Part shown: positions 43,457-51,870 of the stretch, piece by piece
Numbering within the stretch: the stretch's first letter is position 1
Layout of the letters: the number at the start of each line of letters is the position of its first letter
Assembly (NCBI RefSeq): GCF_022369515.1
Contig: NZ_CP059724.1
Location: 4,216,001-4,280,000, forward strand
Reading direction: 5' to 3'
From: Paenibacillus sp. 19GGS1-52
GTDB lineage: Bacteria > Bacillota > Bacilli > Paenibacillales > Paenibacillaceae
Length of the DNA: 64,000 nt
Program-made: the position numbers and the translations under genes
Notes under the pieces: model-generated
Seen by the model: the letters and a program-made list of their open reading frames with translations, nothing else
What the model was told of the DNA's origin: nothing
Database searches by the model: none

Positions 43457-44974
43457 CTAATCACGTTCAATATAAATCCAGCCATCTGTATCCTTCTCCA
43501 CAGTCGCATGAAGTGCTTCTGCCAACAGGCGAAGTGGAACGTAGGCATCTCCGTATTCGTCAACGAATACCGGTTGTTTAAGCTTCACTGGAGTTCCGTT
43601 AATGGTAGCCACGGAGGAACCAACTTTGAATACCAGCTTGTCACCATACACATCCTCGGTAACATTAATCGCATGGTTCACTGCATCCCACTCTACAGTT
43701 GCATCCAAATCTTCTGCTAAATACCGCAGTGGCACATAAGTCGTGTTGCCCTCGACAAGCGGATAATAATAATCGTCGTCAGGAGCAATCTCGATTGATT
43801 TCTTCGTAATACCGAACTCTTCTTTCATTAAGCGATGTGCATCCGAGCCTGCTTCAAAGTTTCTTAAAGTCTCACCCGGTGTAAGCTGTAATGCAGAAAT
43901 GTTAAGTGCACCGTCGGTGCTGATAACATCAGCTGTTACCGGCCCACCAATATTCCAGACCTGACTCTCTGCTTTAAACGAGATACTTTGCAAGGGCAGA
44001 TCCTCACTCGCTGGAAGCGCCACTAACAGATCAATATTCTGTTTACGTACATGAAGTCCACTATCCACGAATACATCTACTTGCAGTTTTGTATCTTTGC
44101 TAAGTACTGTCTTAAGCTCAGGTGTAGATTCGTACAGATTATCCAGCTGTTTGTCGTACACTAGAAGCAAGGTATCAACAGCCATCTTGGCAGCATCATG
44201 CAGAACAGTTACAACCGCCTCTTTATTGTCTAGAGGGATTTGGCCCGCACCCAACCCAAGCAATTCACCCAGATCAACATCTTCTGCCTGAATCACAGGA
44301 TAGAGGTAGTCATAAAGACCACTGATTAGTTGAGTAAAGCCTTCGGAATCCTTCGAGATGGATTTGAGGAATCCCTTTAACAATGCCGGAAGCTCATCAC
44401 CAGTCACCTCAGTATGTAGCTTTGTAAGGTTCATAGTCTGACCATAAACAGCCTCATTCACGGAGGAAACGCTAATCACACTTGGATTAAGCAGATTCTT
44501 GACCACGAACTGGGTAACTTGCTTGGAAAATGCTTCTGTTTGGGCAGGATCAAGTCCTTTTATACCCACCATATCTTCAGCATTCTGGATCGGGTAGTAA
44601 AAGGGCTGTTTGGCTCCTTCAACCGTAAACACTAGAGCTTCCTTATCCATAAAAAAAGTAAAGGGAAGCTTCAATTGTTTGTAGCCGACAGTACCTTTGG
44701 CAGAAATATTGCCGTTATCCTGCAGCTTCATATTGCTTACATCTAAGGAGAAAGAATTAATAAGGTCTACTATTTCCTTGTCTTCCGCACTTATCCCTAC
44801 AGCAGGGACAGCATTTAAGGAAAGGTTCATGCTGGACTCAGAAGACTTCACGTCTAAATCTCCGAGCAATACTTTGTTGACGTCTAATCCTCCAACGGAT
44901 TGACAGCCAGCCAGAATCAGCAGGATTGCGATGAAGGGAACGAACCACTTTGTTCTTGCTTTAATCTTCCTCAT
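43457..44974 (-). CDS. Lipoprotein with copper-amine-oxidase N-terminal-like stalk domains
   Basis: 505 residues. Signal with lipobox ILAGCQS; an unrecognised middle region; the C-terminal 130 residues carry two copies of the stalk motif (YVPLRYLAEDLDATVEWD and YVPLRLLAEALHATVEKD). This module is common in Paenibacillus surface proteins, probably binding the cell wall or stabilising the protein. AGAGGAGA site. Confidence 0.85.
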   Translation of the reverse strand: MRKIKARTKWFVPFIAILLILAGCQSVGGLDVNKVLLGDLDVKSSESSMNLSLNAVPAVGISAEDKEIVDLINSFSLDVSNMKLQDNGNISAKGTVGYKQLKLPFTFFMDKEALVFTVEGAKQPFYYPIQNAEDMVGIKGLDPAQTEAFSKQVTQFVVKNLLNPSVISVSSVNEAVYGQTMNLTKLHTEVTGDELPALLKGFLKSISKDSEGFTQLISGLYDYLYPVIQAEDVDLGELLGLGAGQIPLDNKEAVVTVLHDAAKMAVDTLLLVYDKQLDNLYESTPELKTVLSKDTKLQVDVFVDSGLHVRKQNIDLLVALPASEDLPLQSISFKAESQVWNIGGPVTADVISTDGALNISALQLTPGETLRNFEAGSDAHRLMKEEFGITKKSIEIAPDDDYYYPLVEGNTTYVPLRYLAEDLDATVEWDAVNHAINVTEDVYGDKLVFKVGSSVATINGTPVKLKQPVFVDEYGDAYVPLRLLAEALHATVEKDTDGWIYIERD

Positions 44975-45067
44975 AGCATTTCTCCTCTAACTTGTATTTT
45001 GTTAAACCCAACCATTATCTCAGTAGTGGCAGGATTTGTAAATCATACTATAGTACCATGTAAGGGA

Positions 45068-45736
45068 TTACAGGTTTATTAAGCTCCGCCAATCTATATG
45101 TACCCATTCCTTAAATACCAGAAACTTAACAGCTGCCAAACAGGCTAAATGTGCCGGATAAAAGGACCACCATACCCACCGCGGGAGCCTCCGTCGTTCT
45201 AAATATGTCCAGAACACAGGTATGATGACAATCAGCAGAGTTGGAACAATACTGACCATCTGGACTAACCAGCCGTTATAGAACAGATAGAATTCATTCA
45301 GCAGGAAATGGGCCAGCACCAGCCAGTACGATCGGGCATAGCGGAATATCAGCACCAGCAGCAGACCATAAGCATTATAATCCATAGGTAAATATTCCAT
45401 GAATACACAGACTGCAATCACTATCGGCGCGCCCAGCCACGGATTAGGCAACTTATCCAACACTACCAGCACAATTGCCGATAATAGAAGCGTGAACACG
45501 ACATTTAATCCGCCAGGGTCCAACGCCAGATTATAGGGAACTTGGGCAATCACAGCAATGAGCAGCAGTCTCCATAAATATCTGGGCTTGGAGGAAGTAT
45601 GTATATGCCCTTGCACCAACGCATAGCAGTAGATTGGAAAAGCAATTCTCCCAATATATCGCCAGCCAAGCTCTCCCGGAAAGAAAATGTAGCCTATGTG
45701 GTCGATAAGCATAGTCAGCATAGCCATAATCTGCAT
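45068..45736 (-). CDS. TraX-like membrane protein
   Basis: 222 residues with six or more hydrophobic segments and the TraX pattern (AMLTMLIDHIGYIFFP, YIGRIAFPIYCYALVQG, RYLWRLLLIAVIAQVPYNLA). TraX acetylates pilin on F plasmids; chromosomal relatives have no known function. AGGAGG site. Confidence 0.85.
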   Translation of the reverse strand: MQIMAMLTMLIDHIGYIFFPGELGWRYIGRIAFPIYCYALVQGHIHTSSKPRYLWRLLLIAVIAQVPYNLALDPGGLNVVFTLLLSAIVLVVLDKLPNPWLGAPIVIAVCVFMEYLPMDYNAYGLLLVLIFRYARSYWLVLAHFLLNEFYLFYNGWLVQMVSIVPTLLIVIIPVFWTYLERRRLPRWVWWSFYPAHLACLAAVKFLVFKEWVHIDWRSLINL

Positions 45737-45842
45737 CTTTGGCCTCCTGTAAAATAGTATGTGTGACTGTTATTATCCAATGGTTTGCCATTATTCGCAA
45801 GCCATACGAACTGTTCCAAATATAGCTCAACAGAAATGAAAA

Positions 45843-45888
45843 TAGCGGTAGATAAGGACTTTGTAATTAGTCCTTGTCTACCGCTGTT
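45843..45888 (-). terminator. Terminator of the oxidoreductase gene
   Basis: AGCGGTAGATAAGGACT / AGTCCTTGTCTACCGCT stem directly after the 45899 stop; minus-strand tail TATTTTCATTTC. Confidence 0.8.
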
Positions 45889-45898
45889 AATTTATTAT

Positions 45899-46489
45899 TT
45901 ATTGCTGTGGGAATAGTTCAACAATTGTGTCTTCAACTTCCTTCAACATGCCTTTATAGGCTACTTCATCGAGATATCCGATGCTGCCTAAGAACAAATG
46001 TCCTACCGATTCAATACCGACAAAATCGAAAATACCAACGTCAGATGTCATTTTCATTCCTGCGGTCATTCCAATGTTATCGTAAACAGCGTTAGGCGTA
46101 CCATGTGTATTGATGATTAATCCTTTTTTGCCGTTCAGAAGCTTTATAATTCCCTCTTCGCCAGCACTATAAGCAAAACCGTAAGAGAAGACACGATCGA
46201 TATAACCCTTCACAATAGCAGGAAGTCCTGTCCACCAGATGGGATAAATGAAGGTGATAGCCTCCGCTTGAGTAATAAATTCTTGCTCAGTCTTAATGTC
46301 CTGCGGAGTTTGACCCGCTCTCATATTTGCCGTATCCTCCGGCTTCAGTACAGGCTGGAAATCAAGAGCATACAAATCGCGCACAACAACCTCATGACCG
46401 TTATTCTTCAAAGCTTGCACCGTAGTTTCCAAAATCGAATGGTTTAAACTCTCTGGGTTTGGGTGAGCATAGATAATTAGATGTTTCAT
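45899..46489 (-). CDS. Flavodoxin-fold NAD(P)H oxidoreductase
   Basis: 196 residues, KefF/YwrO/NQO-type quinone reductase: LIIYAHPNPESLNHSI (FMN phosphate site), TFIYPIWWTGLPAIVKGYID, and GKKGLIINTHGTP. Reduces quinones or azo compounds. The divergent-order neighbour on the same strand is a MarR gene whose operator motif recurs in this promoter, indicating redox or electrophile control. Confidence 0.9.
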   Translation of the reverse strand: MKHLIIYAHPNPESLNHSILETTVQALKNNGHEVVVRDLYALDFQPVLKPEDTANMRAGQTPQDIKTEQEFITQAEAITFIYPIWWTGLPAIVKGYIDRVFSYGFAYSAGEEGIIKLLNGKKGLIINTHGTPNAVYDNIGMTAGMKMTSDVGIFDFVGIESVGHLFLGSIGYLDEVAYKGMLKEVEDTIVELFPQQ

Positions 46490-46534
46490 TTTTCGTTATA
46501 CCTCCATTTTTTGTGTATAAATGTATTATTCGTA

Positions 46535-46563
46535 ATAACATAGATATCTATGCTTTACTACAA
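46535..46563 (-). promoter_or_regulatory. Oxidoreductase promoter with MarR-type operator
   Basis: Minus strand: -35 TTGTAG (46563-46558), 17-bp spacer, -10 TGTTAT (46540-46535). The perfect palindrome CATAGATATCTATG (46539-46552) lies in the spacer and -10 and is shared with the marR promoter 450 bp away. Confidence 0.6.
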
Positions 46564-46569
46564 AAAAAT

Positions 46570-46992
46570 TTATAGCCTTGTAAGAACCTTTTCTAGCAGC
46601 AATTCCAGCTGTTCTTTCTCTGTGTCATTTAGTCCGCCATATAAGGCATTATTTAATTGATCTGATATCTCACGAAATACCGGCTCCAGTTGGAGACCTT
46701 TATCGGTCAGATTGATCAGTGTAACTCTGCTATCCTCCTTGCTCTTTACTCTTTTTACATAACTTAATTTCTCGAGCTTATCCACCAGAACAGTTACAGT
46801 CGGCTGTGTACGGTTGATTTTCTCAGCGAGTCCCTTTACGGACAATCCGTTTTGTTGATACAAGAACATCAAAATACCGCCATGAGAAGGGACAATGCCC
46901 TCCAGACCATGCTTTTCAAGCTCTGAAATAATCAATTTATTGGCGGCGTCACTAATTTTCCCAACCATCGAGGCAGCATGAAATTTTATCAT
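46570..46992 (-). CDS. MarR-family regulator, probably translated from a leaderless mRNA
   Basis: About 140 residues; helix-turn-helix SVKGLAEKINRTQPTVTVLV and wing SKEDSRVTLINLTDKGLQL. Neither ATG (47007 or 46992) has a ribosome site. The ATG at 47007 lies inside the operator, whereas the promoter's predicted +1 falls on the A of the ATG at 46992, so I start there. It probably represses itself and the oxidoreductase downstream of it. Confidence 0.82.
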   Translation of the reverse strand: MIKFHAASMVGKISDAANKLIISELEKHGLEGIVPSHGGILMFLYQQNGLSVKGLAEKINRTQPTVTVLVDKLEKLSYVKRVKSKEDSRVTLINLTDKGLQLEPVFREISDQLNNALYGGLNDTEKEQLELLLEKVLTRL

Positions 46993-46998
46993 GCCCTC

Positions 46999-47027
46999 AT
47001 TATACATAGATATCTATATACTTTCAA
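46999..47027 (-). promoter_or_regulatory. marR promoter with operator
   Basis: Minus strand: -35 TTGAAA (47027-47022), 17-bp spacer, -10 TATAAT (47004-46999). CATAGATATCTATA (47005-47018) fills the spacer, 13 of 14 bases identical to the operator before the oxidoreductase gene. Confidence 0.65.
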
Positions 47028-47045
47028 GTCAATTCAGTACTACGT

Positions 47046-47083
47046 GAAAAGCCCCTCCCCAGAATTCTCTGAAGGAGCGGCTC
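47046..47083 (-). terminator. Terminator of the sugar ABC operon
   Basis: Minus strand GAGCCGCTCCTTCAGA...TCTGGGGAGGGGCTTTTC, an imperfect stem with short T-tract, about 40 bp after the permease stop. Confidence 0.6.
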
Positions 47084-47120
47084 TAGACTCACTTTATTCT
47101 GATCTTCTCCGATCCTTCTC

Positions 47121-48284
47121 TTAAGCTGTCTTCGACTTGTTATAAATATCAAACCCAACGGCCAGCAGCAGCACAAGTCCCTTGATCCCTTGCTGCCAAT
47201 CTACGCCAAGGCCAACAAGCGACATGCCGTTGTTCATTACGCCCATAACCAGACCACCGATAATGGCCCCGACAACCGTTCCGATTCCACCAGATGCGGA
47301 TGCTCCACCGATAAAGCAGGCGGCGATAGCATCGAGTTCAAAGTTAGTACCCGCTTTAGGCGTTGCGGAATTCAGACGTGCAGCAAAGACGAGGCCACAT
47401 AATGCAGCCATGACACCCATGTTAACGAATACCCAGAAGGTGACTCGTTTGGTTTTGACACCGGATAGACTAGCTGCCTTCTCATTGCCACCCAGTGCGT
47501 AAATATGCCGGCCCATGGTCATCCGGTTCATGACGAAGGAGTACATTGCTATCAGAACGAGCAGAATAATTAGGATGTTAGGTATCCCGTTATATTGGGC
47601 AAGCACAAAGGTAAAGAGATTAATGATGATCACCAGCGCAGCGGCTTTGGCCACAGAGAGCCAGACGGAACCCTGCTCAAAACCGTATTTTACAGTTGTT
47701 CTACGAGTTCTGAACTCTTGATAGATCACAACTAAAGACAAAAGAATGCCAAGTATCAGTGTTAGGAGATGCTGTGAGCTTCCACCGAATATATCCGGGA
47801 TAAAACCTGAACTGATTTTTTGAAATGATTTAGGAAAAGGAGCGATGGATTGGCCGTTCAGTACGATCATTGTCAACCCGCGAAACAGTAGCATTCCAGC
47901 TAGCGTAACGATGAACGCAGGTATTTTGATATAGGCTACCCAGAACCCCTGCCATGCGCCTACAATTGCGCCCATGAGCAAAGACAGAATGACCGCCAGC
48001 ACCGGGTTCATATCCATCTTCACCATCATTATCGCTGAAAGTGCGCCGATAAAGGCGGCTACGGAGCCGACCGAAAGGTCGATATGTCCGGTAATAATGA
48101 CCAGTACCATACCAATTGCCAGCACAAGAATATAGCTATTCTGCAGAATAAGATTCGTAACGTTAAGTGGCTTCAGCAGAATACCGTCTGTAAGAATCTG
48201 AAAGAAAATGGAGATAAAGATCAAGGCAATGATCATGCCGTATTGGCGGATATTCCTTTTGAATAATTCGTTAATGGCTCCCAT
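47121..48284 (-). CDS. Sugar ABC transporter permease (GguB/XylH type)
   Basis: 387 residues, about ten hydrophobic segments, with the family motifs GHIDLSVGSVAAFIGALSA and KAASLSGVKTKRVTFWVF (EAA-like cytosolic loop). The length and a long loop near 190-210 fit the multiple-sugar permease branch partnered with ChvE-like binding proteins. Six bp after the ATPase gene. Confidence 0.9.
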   Translation of the reverse strand: MGAINELFKRNIRQYGMIIALIFISIFFQILTDGILLKPLNVTNLILQNSYILVLAIGMVLVIITGHIDLSVGSVAAFIGALSAIMMVKMDMNPVLAVILSLLMGAIVGAWQGFWVAYIKIPAFIVTLAGMLLFRGLTMIVLNGQSIAPFPKSFQKISSGFIPDIFGGSSQHLLTLILGILLSLVVIYQEFRTRRTTVKYGFEQGSVWLSVAKAAALVIIINLFTFVLAQYNGIPNILIILLVLIAMYSFVMNRMTMGRHIYALGGNEKAASLSGVKTKRVTFWVFVNMGVMAALCGLVFAARLNSATPKAGTNFELDAIAACFIGGASASGGIGTVVGAIIGGLVMGVMNNGMSLVGLGVDWQQGIKGLVLLLAVGFDIYNKSKTA

Positions 48285-48290
48285 GTGGTG

Positions 48291-49820
48291 CTACCCCCTG
48301 CTTCGTGTCATATATTTCATCAATGTCTCCTGCGTTGCATCCTGCCGTTCCACCTCACCGGTAATCCGTCCTTCGCACATCATGTAGATCCGGTCGCACA
48401 TGCCGATGATCTCGGGCAGCTCAGAGGAAATGACAAGTACGCCCTTGCCTTCAGCCGCCAGCTTATTAATGATCGAATAGATCTCGTACTTGGCACCCAC
48501 GTCAATTCCCCGTGTCGGTTCATCCAGGATGAGAATATCCGGCTGCGCATAGATCCATTTGCTGAGCACAACCTTTTGCTGATTTCCGCCGCTGAGATTC
48601 ACCGTTTTTTGCAATATGCTTGGTGTCTTGATGTTCAGCTTCTTCCGATATTCCTCCGCGACCAGCACTTCCTCATTCTCATTAATGATGCCGTGACGCG
48701 AAAGCTTCTTCAGATTACTCAGGGAAATATTTCGTTTGATATCCTCGATTAGAATCAGCCCATATTGCTTTCGATCTTCGGTCACATAGGCCAGCCCATT
48801 CTCTATTGCTTTATTGATATCCGTCAAAAAAACTTCTTTGCCATGCATGAACACTTGGCCACTGATCCGCTTGCCGTAAGCTCTCCCGAACACGCTCATC
48901 GCCAGTTCCGTTCGTCCCGCACCCATGAGTCCAGCAATGCCGACTACTTCCCCGCGGCGGATATGCATATTTATCTTATCCAGCATCTTGCGGTCCTGCT
49001 GTGTCGGATGATAAACCTCCCAGTCCCGGATCTCGAAAATGGTCTCTCCGATATCCGGAGTACGGTCTGGATAACGATTGGTCAGATCGCGACCGACCAT
49101 GCCTTTAATAATGACATCCTCCGTGACTTGATCTTGCTTCATATCCAGGGTCTGTATGGTTTGTCCGTCACGCAGTATCGTTACAGAATCCGCTACCTTC
49201 TCGATTTCGTTCAATTTATGTGAAATGATAATGGAGGAAATCCCCCGCTTCTTCAGCGCCAGAATCAGCTCCAGCAGGTTCTCACTATCATCCTCATTCA
49301 GGGCCGCAGTCGGTTCATCGAGAATGAGCAGCTTAACCTCCTTGGAGAGCGCCTTGGCGATCTCAACCAATTGCTGCTTGCCAACACCTATCGTCGATAC
49401 CTTTGTAGACGGCGATTCCTTGAGGCCGACGGTTTGCAGCAACTCTGTGGTCTTCACCGTCGTTTCATTCCAGTTGATCACCCCGTGCTTAGCCTGTTCA
49501 TTGCCCAGGAAGATGTTCTCCGAAATCGACAAATACGGAATCAGTGCCAGCTCCTGATGAATAATGACAATCCCGAGACTTTCACTATCCTTAATATCCT
49601 TAAACTGACAAACCTGATCTTTAAATAAAATATCCCCCTCATAAGTTCCAACCGGGTAGACACCGCTAAGCACCTTCATCAAAGTGGATTTGCCCGCCCC
49701 ATTCTCTCCACATAAGGCATGAATTTCGCCTTCCTTCACCTTCAGATTCACGTTACTGAGCGCTTTCACACCGGGAAACGTCTTCGTAATGCCTTTCATC
49801 TCCAAAATATAGTCTGCCAT
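48291..49820 (-). CDS. Sugar ABC transporter ATPase with two ATP-binding domains (GguA/XylG type)
   Basis: 509 residues, two fused ABC domains. The first has Walker A GENGAGKST, an atypical signature TIGVGKQQLVEIAKAL and Walker B LLILDEPTAAL. The second has a degenerate Walker A (GLMGAGRTEL), signature LSGGNQQKVVLSKW and Walker B ILILDEPTRGID. This two-domain design is usual for the CUT2 carbohydrate-uptake family. It drives import with the adjacent permease. Confidence 0.93.
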   Translation of the reverse strand: MADYILEMKGITKTFPGVKALSNVNLKVKEGEIHALCGENGAGKSTLMKVLSGVYPVGTYEGDILFKDQVCQFKDIKDSESLGIVIIHQELALIPYLSISENIFLGNEQAKHGVINWNETTVKTTELLQTVGLKESPSTKVSTIGVGKQQLVEIAKALSKEVKLLILDEPTAALNEDDSENLLELILALKKRGISSIIISHKLNEIEKVADSVTILRDGQTIQTLDMKQDQVTEDVIIKGMVGRDLTNRYPDRTPDIGETIFEIRDWEVYHPTQQDRKMLDKINMHIRRGEVVGIAGLMGAGRTELAMSVFGRAYGKRISGQVFMHGKEVFLTDINKAIENGLAYVTEDRKQYGLILIEDIKRNISLSNLKKLSRHGIINENEEVLVAEEYRKKLNIKTPSILQKTVNLSGGNQQKVVLSKWIYAQPDILILDEPTRGIDVGAKYEIYSIINKLAAEGKGVLVISSELPEIIGMCDRIYMMCEGRITGEVERQDATQETLMKYMTRSRG

Positions 49821-49860
49821 TGCTTCTCACCCAGCTTTCAAAAGTGACTGTACTCATGAA

Positions 49861-49896
49861 TGCGGCTGGCAGTCTTCCATAAAGACTGCCGCCGCA
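49861..49896 (-). promoter_or_regulatory. Intercistronic hairpin between binding-protein and ATPase genes
   Basis: TGCGGC-GGCAGTCTT / AAGACTGCC-GCCGCA stem with a four-base loop and no T-tract. Such stems after the binding-protein gene usually stabilise its mRNA and reduce read-through to the ATPase. Confidence 0.65.
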
Positions 49897-49923
49897 TATA
49901 CAGGTTATATGAATTTCAACTGA

Positions 49924-51012
49924 TTATTCACCAAGCTCGGCTTTAGTGTAATAACCACTATCTACAAGGACCTTATCTACATTAGTTGCATCTACAGAAA
50001 CAGGTTGCAGCAAATACGAAGGTACAATTTTTACGCCGTTGTCATAGGTTGTCGTATCATTCACTTCAGCTTTTGTTCCTTTGAGTACACTCTCTGTCAT
50101 TTCAACCGCTTTTTTAGCCAGCTCACGCGTATCCTTAAACACAGTTTGTGTCTGTTCTCCGGCGAGGATCGACTTTACAGAAGCAAGCTCGGCATCTTGA
50201 CCCGTTACAACCGGCAGCTTCTTGTCGCCAGAACCGTAACCTATCCCTTTAAGAGAGGATAGTACCCCGATGCTGATGCCATCATAAGGAGAAAGCACAG
50301 CATCCAGATTATCACTGGCATAGTTGGCACTCAGCAGGTTATCCATACGCGATTGAGCTGCTGCGCCGTCCCAACGAAGAGTGGCGACTTGATCCATAGT
50401 GAGCTGTTTACTGCGAACTACTAGTTTGCCAGAATCAATGTAAGGCTTCAGGATGGACATCGCGCCATCGAAGAAGAAGTACGCATTATTGTCATCCGGC
50501 GAACCACCGAACAGCTCGATGTTGAAAGGTCCTTTGCCATCTTTCAGGCCAAGCTTGTCTTCAATATAAGAGCCTTGCAGCACGCCAACCTTGAAGTTAT
50601 CAAATGTCGCATAATAATCGACATATTCACTTTTTTTGATCAAACGGTCATAGGCGATAATCTTAACGTTGGCATCATGCGCTTTTTGCAGGACATCCGT
50701 CAGTGCTTCACCGTCAATTGAAGCGATTACAATCGCTTTCACACCTTTGGTAATCATGTTCTCGATTTGGGAAACTTGATTCTCCACGACATCCTCAGCG
50801 TATTGCAGGTCTGTACTATATCCCAGCTTCTCAAATTCCTTCACCATATTGTTGCCGTCATTCACCCAACGTTCCGATGATTTCGTCGGCATAGCGATAC
50901 CCACCTTACCACTGGCTCCATCTGAGCCTCCACTTGAACTGTTTCCATTACCGCAAGCAGATAAAATGAGTACGAGTGCCAACGTCAACATCATTAATGA
51001 ATATTTTTTCAT
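49924..51012 (-). CDS. Sugar-binding lipoprotein (ChvE-like)
   Basis: 362 residues: signal and lipobox LILSACGNG, a Gly/Ser linker, then a periplasmic-binding-protein fold of the CUT2 type (VGIAMPTKSSERWVNDGNNM, IASIDGEALTDVLQKAH, ELFGGSPDDNNAYFFFDGA, VVTGQDAELASVKSI). It resembles multiple-sugar (xylose/arabinose/glucose) binding proteins. First gene of the transporter operon; a probable cre site lies 136 bp upstream. Confidence 0.92.
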   Translation of the reverse strand: MKKYSLMMLTLALVLILSACGNGNSSSGGSDGASGKVGIAMPTKSSERWVNDGNNMVKEFEKLGYSTDLQYAEDVVENQVSQIENMITKGVKAIVIASIDGEALTDVLQKAHDANVKIIAYDRLIKKSEYVDYYATFDNFKVGVLQGSYIEDKLGLKDGKGPFNIELFGGSPDDNNAYFFFDGAMSILKPYIDSGKLVVRSKQLTMDQVATLRWDGAAAQSRMDNLLSANYASDNLDAVLSPYDGISIGVLSSLKGIGYGSGDKKLPVVTGQDAELASVKSILAGEQTQTVFKDTRELAKKAVEMTESVLKGTKAEVNDTTTYDNGVKIVPSYLLQPVSVDATNVDKVLVDSGYYTKAELGE

Positions 51013-51147
51013 TCCTTCACAACCTCCTGAACTATTCTTTTGCCCCTACAGGGAACGTTCTCCCTGTTTGACAAGTTGAGTATAGCAAGGGGAGGCATGT
51101 ATAGTATTTACAATGAAACTACTGTTTTTATAAAAAACAAACCTTTT

Positions 51148-51161
51148 TGGTAGCGTTTACA
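51148..51161 (-). promoter_or_regulatory. Candidate catabolite-responsive element (cre)
   Basis: Minus strand TGTAAACGCTACCA matches the CcpA cre consensus TGWAANCGNTNWCA at all fixed positions except the last W. Upstream of the sugar-binding protein gene, it implies repression by preferred sugars. The rest of 51013-51200 shows no gene. Confidence 0.55.
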
Positions 51162-51200
51162 AAAATGGTGTGGAATGGAGTGGAATACACTACAACGACA

Positions 51201-51238
51201 AACAGCAAGTCTCCATAGATAGGAGACTTGCTGTTTTT
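51201..51238. terminator. Intrinsic terminator
   Basis: AACAGCAAGTCTCC / GGAGACTTGCTGTT stem with TTTTTT on the plus strand and TTTGTCG on the minus strand. It separates the ABC operon promoter from the array. The following 51240-51380 shows nothing recognisable. Confidence 0.75.
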
Positions 51239-51380
51239 TGGAATATATACCGTTTTATTAATGAGTATGTTTCGAAATCGCACTAATTGTGGAAAGAAAA
51301 TAAAGTTTCAGAACATATATATACTGCTGACAAGTGGCTCCCAAAAATAATACCGGCAGTTTCCATGAAATATGTATTAG

Positions 51381-51482
51381 ACTGACCCAACAATAAAAAC
51401 AACGGTAAGCCTTGGACGAGAAAATGAATTTCTAGTCTGCCATTGTTTTATTGAGCTAATGTTTCTTGTTAGCGTAATGAAC
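51381..51482 (+). repeat. Cassette-type repeat C1
   Basis: Degenerate left end ACTGACCCAACAATAAAAAC; right end TTATTGAGCTAATGTTTCTT GTTAGCGTAATGAAC (split here for length). It ends 24 bp from the stop codon of the disrupted gene at 51506. First copy of the main array. Confidence 0.65.
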
Positions 51483-51870
51483 AGTCTGGCTTAATTACTT
51501 CATGCCTATGAATGGACAAATAAAATAGCAAAGTTTTTACCTTTATACTCTTTAAAAAAGCTATCTATATATTCTATCCACTTTTTTCTGGGCTCAATGT
51601 TGTCTGGGTGTTGCTTAAAACCGTTATTAAAATCTAAAATTGGTTTGTATCCATAGTCCCTCTCAGAATGCCAAATACCATCTGGAGTAACTACAGAATA
51701 TGGTAATACTTCATTTATTAAATCATATCCTTTTTTAACGCCATCAATCCGAAAGCCGTCCCAACGCCATTGTTCATTAAACGTGGTAATCCAGTAGTAT
51801 AATCCATTCTCTATTCCATCATCATTATTATGATTTTTTAGGTGTTCTTCAAAATCAAATAAATTACTAA

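Noticed and set aside
48285..49223. Two plus-strand frames of about 150 codons
   Set aside because: Both antisense to the sugar ABC ATPase gene.
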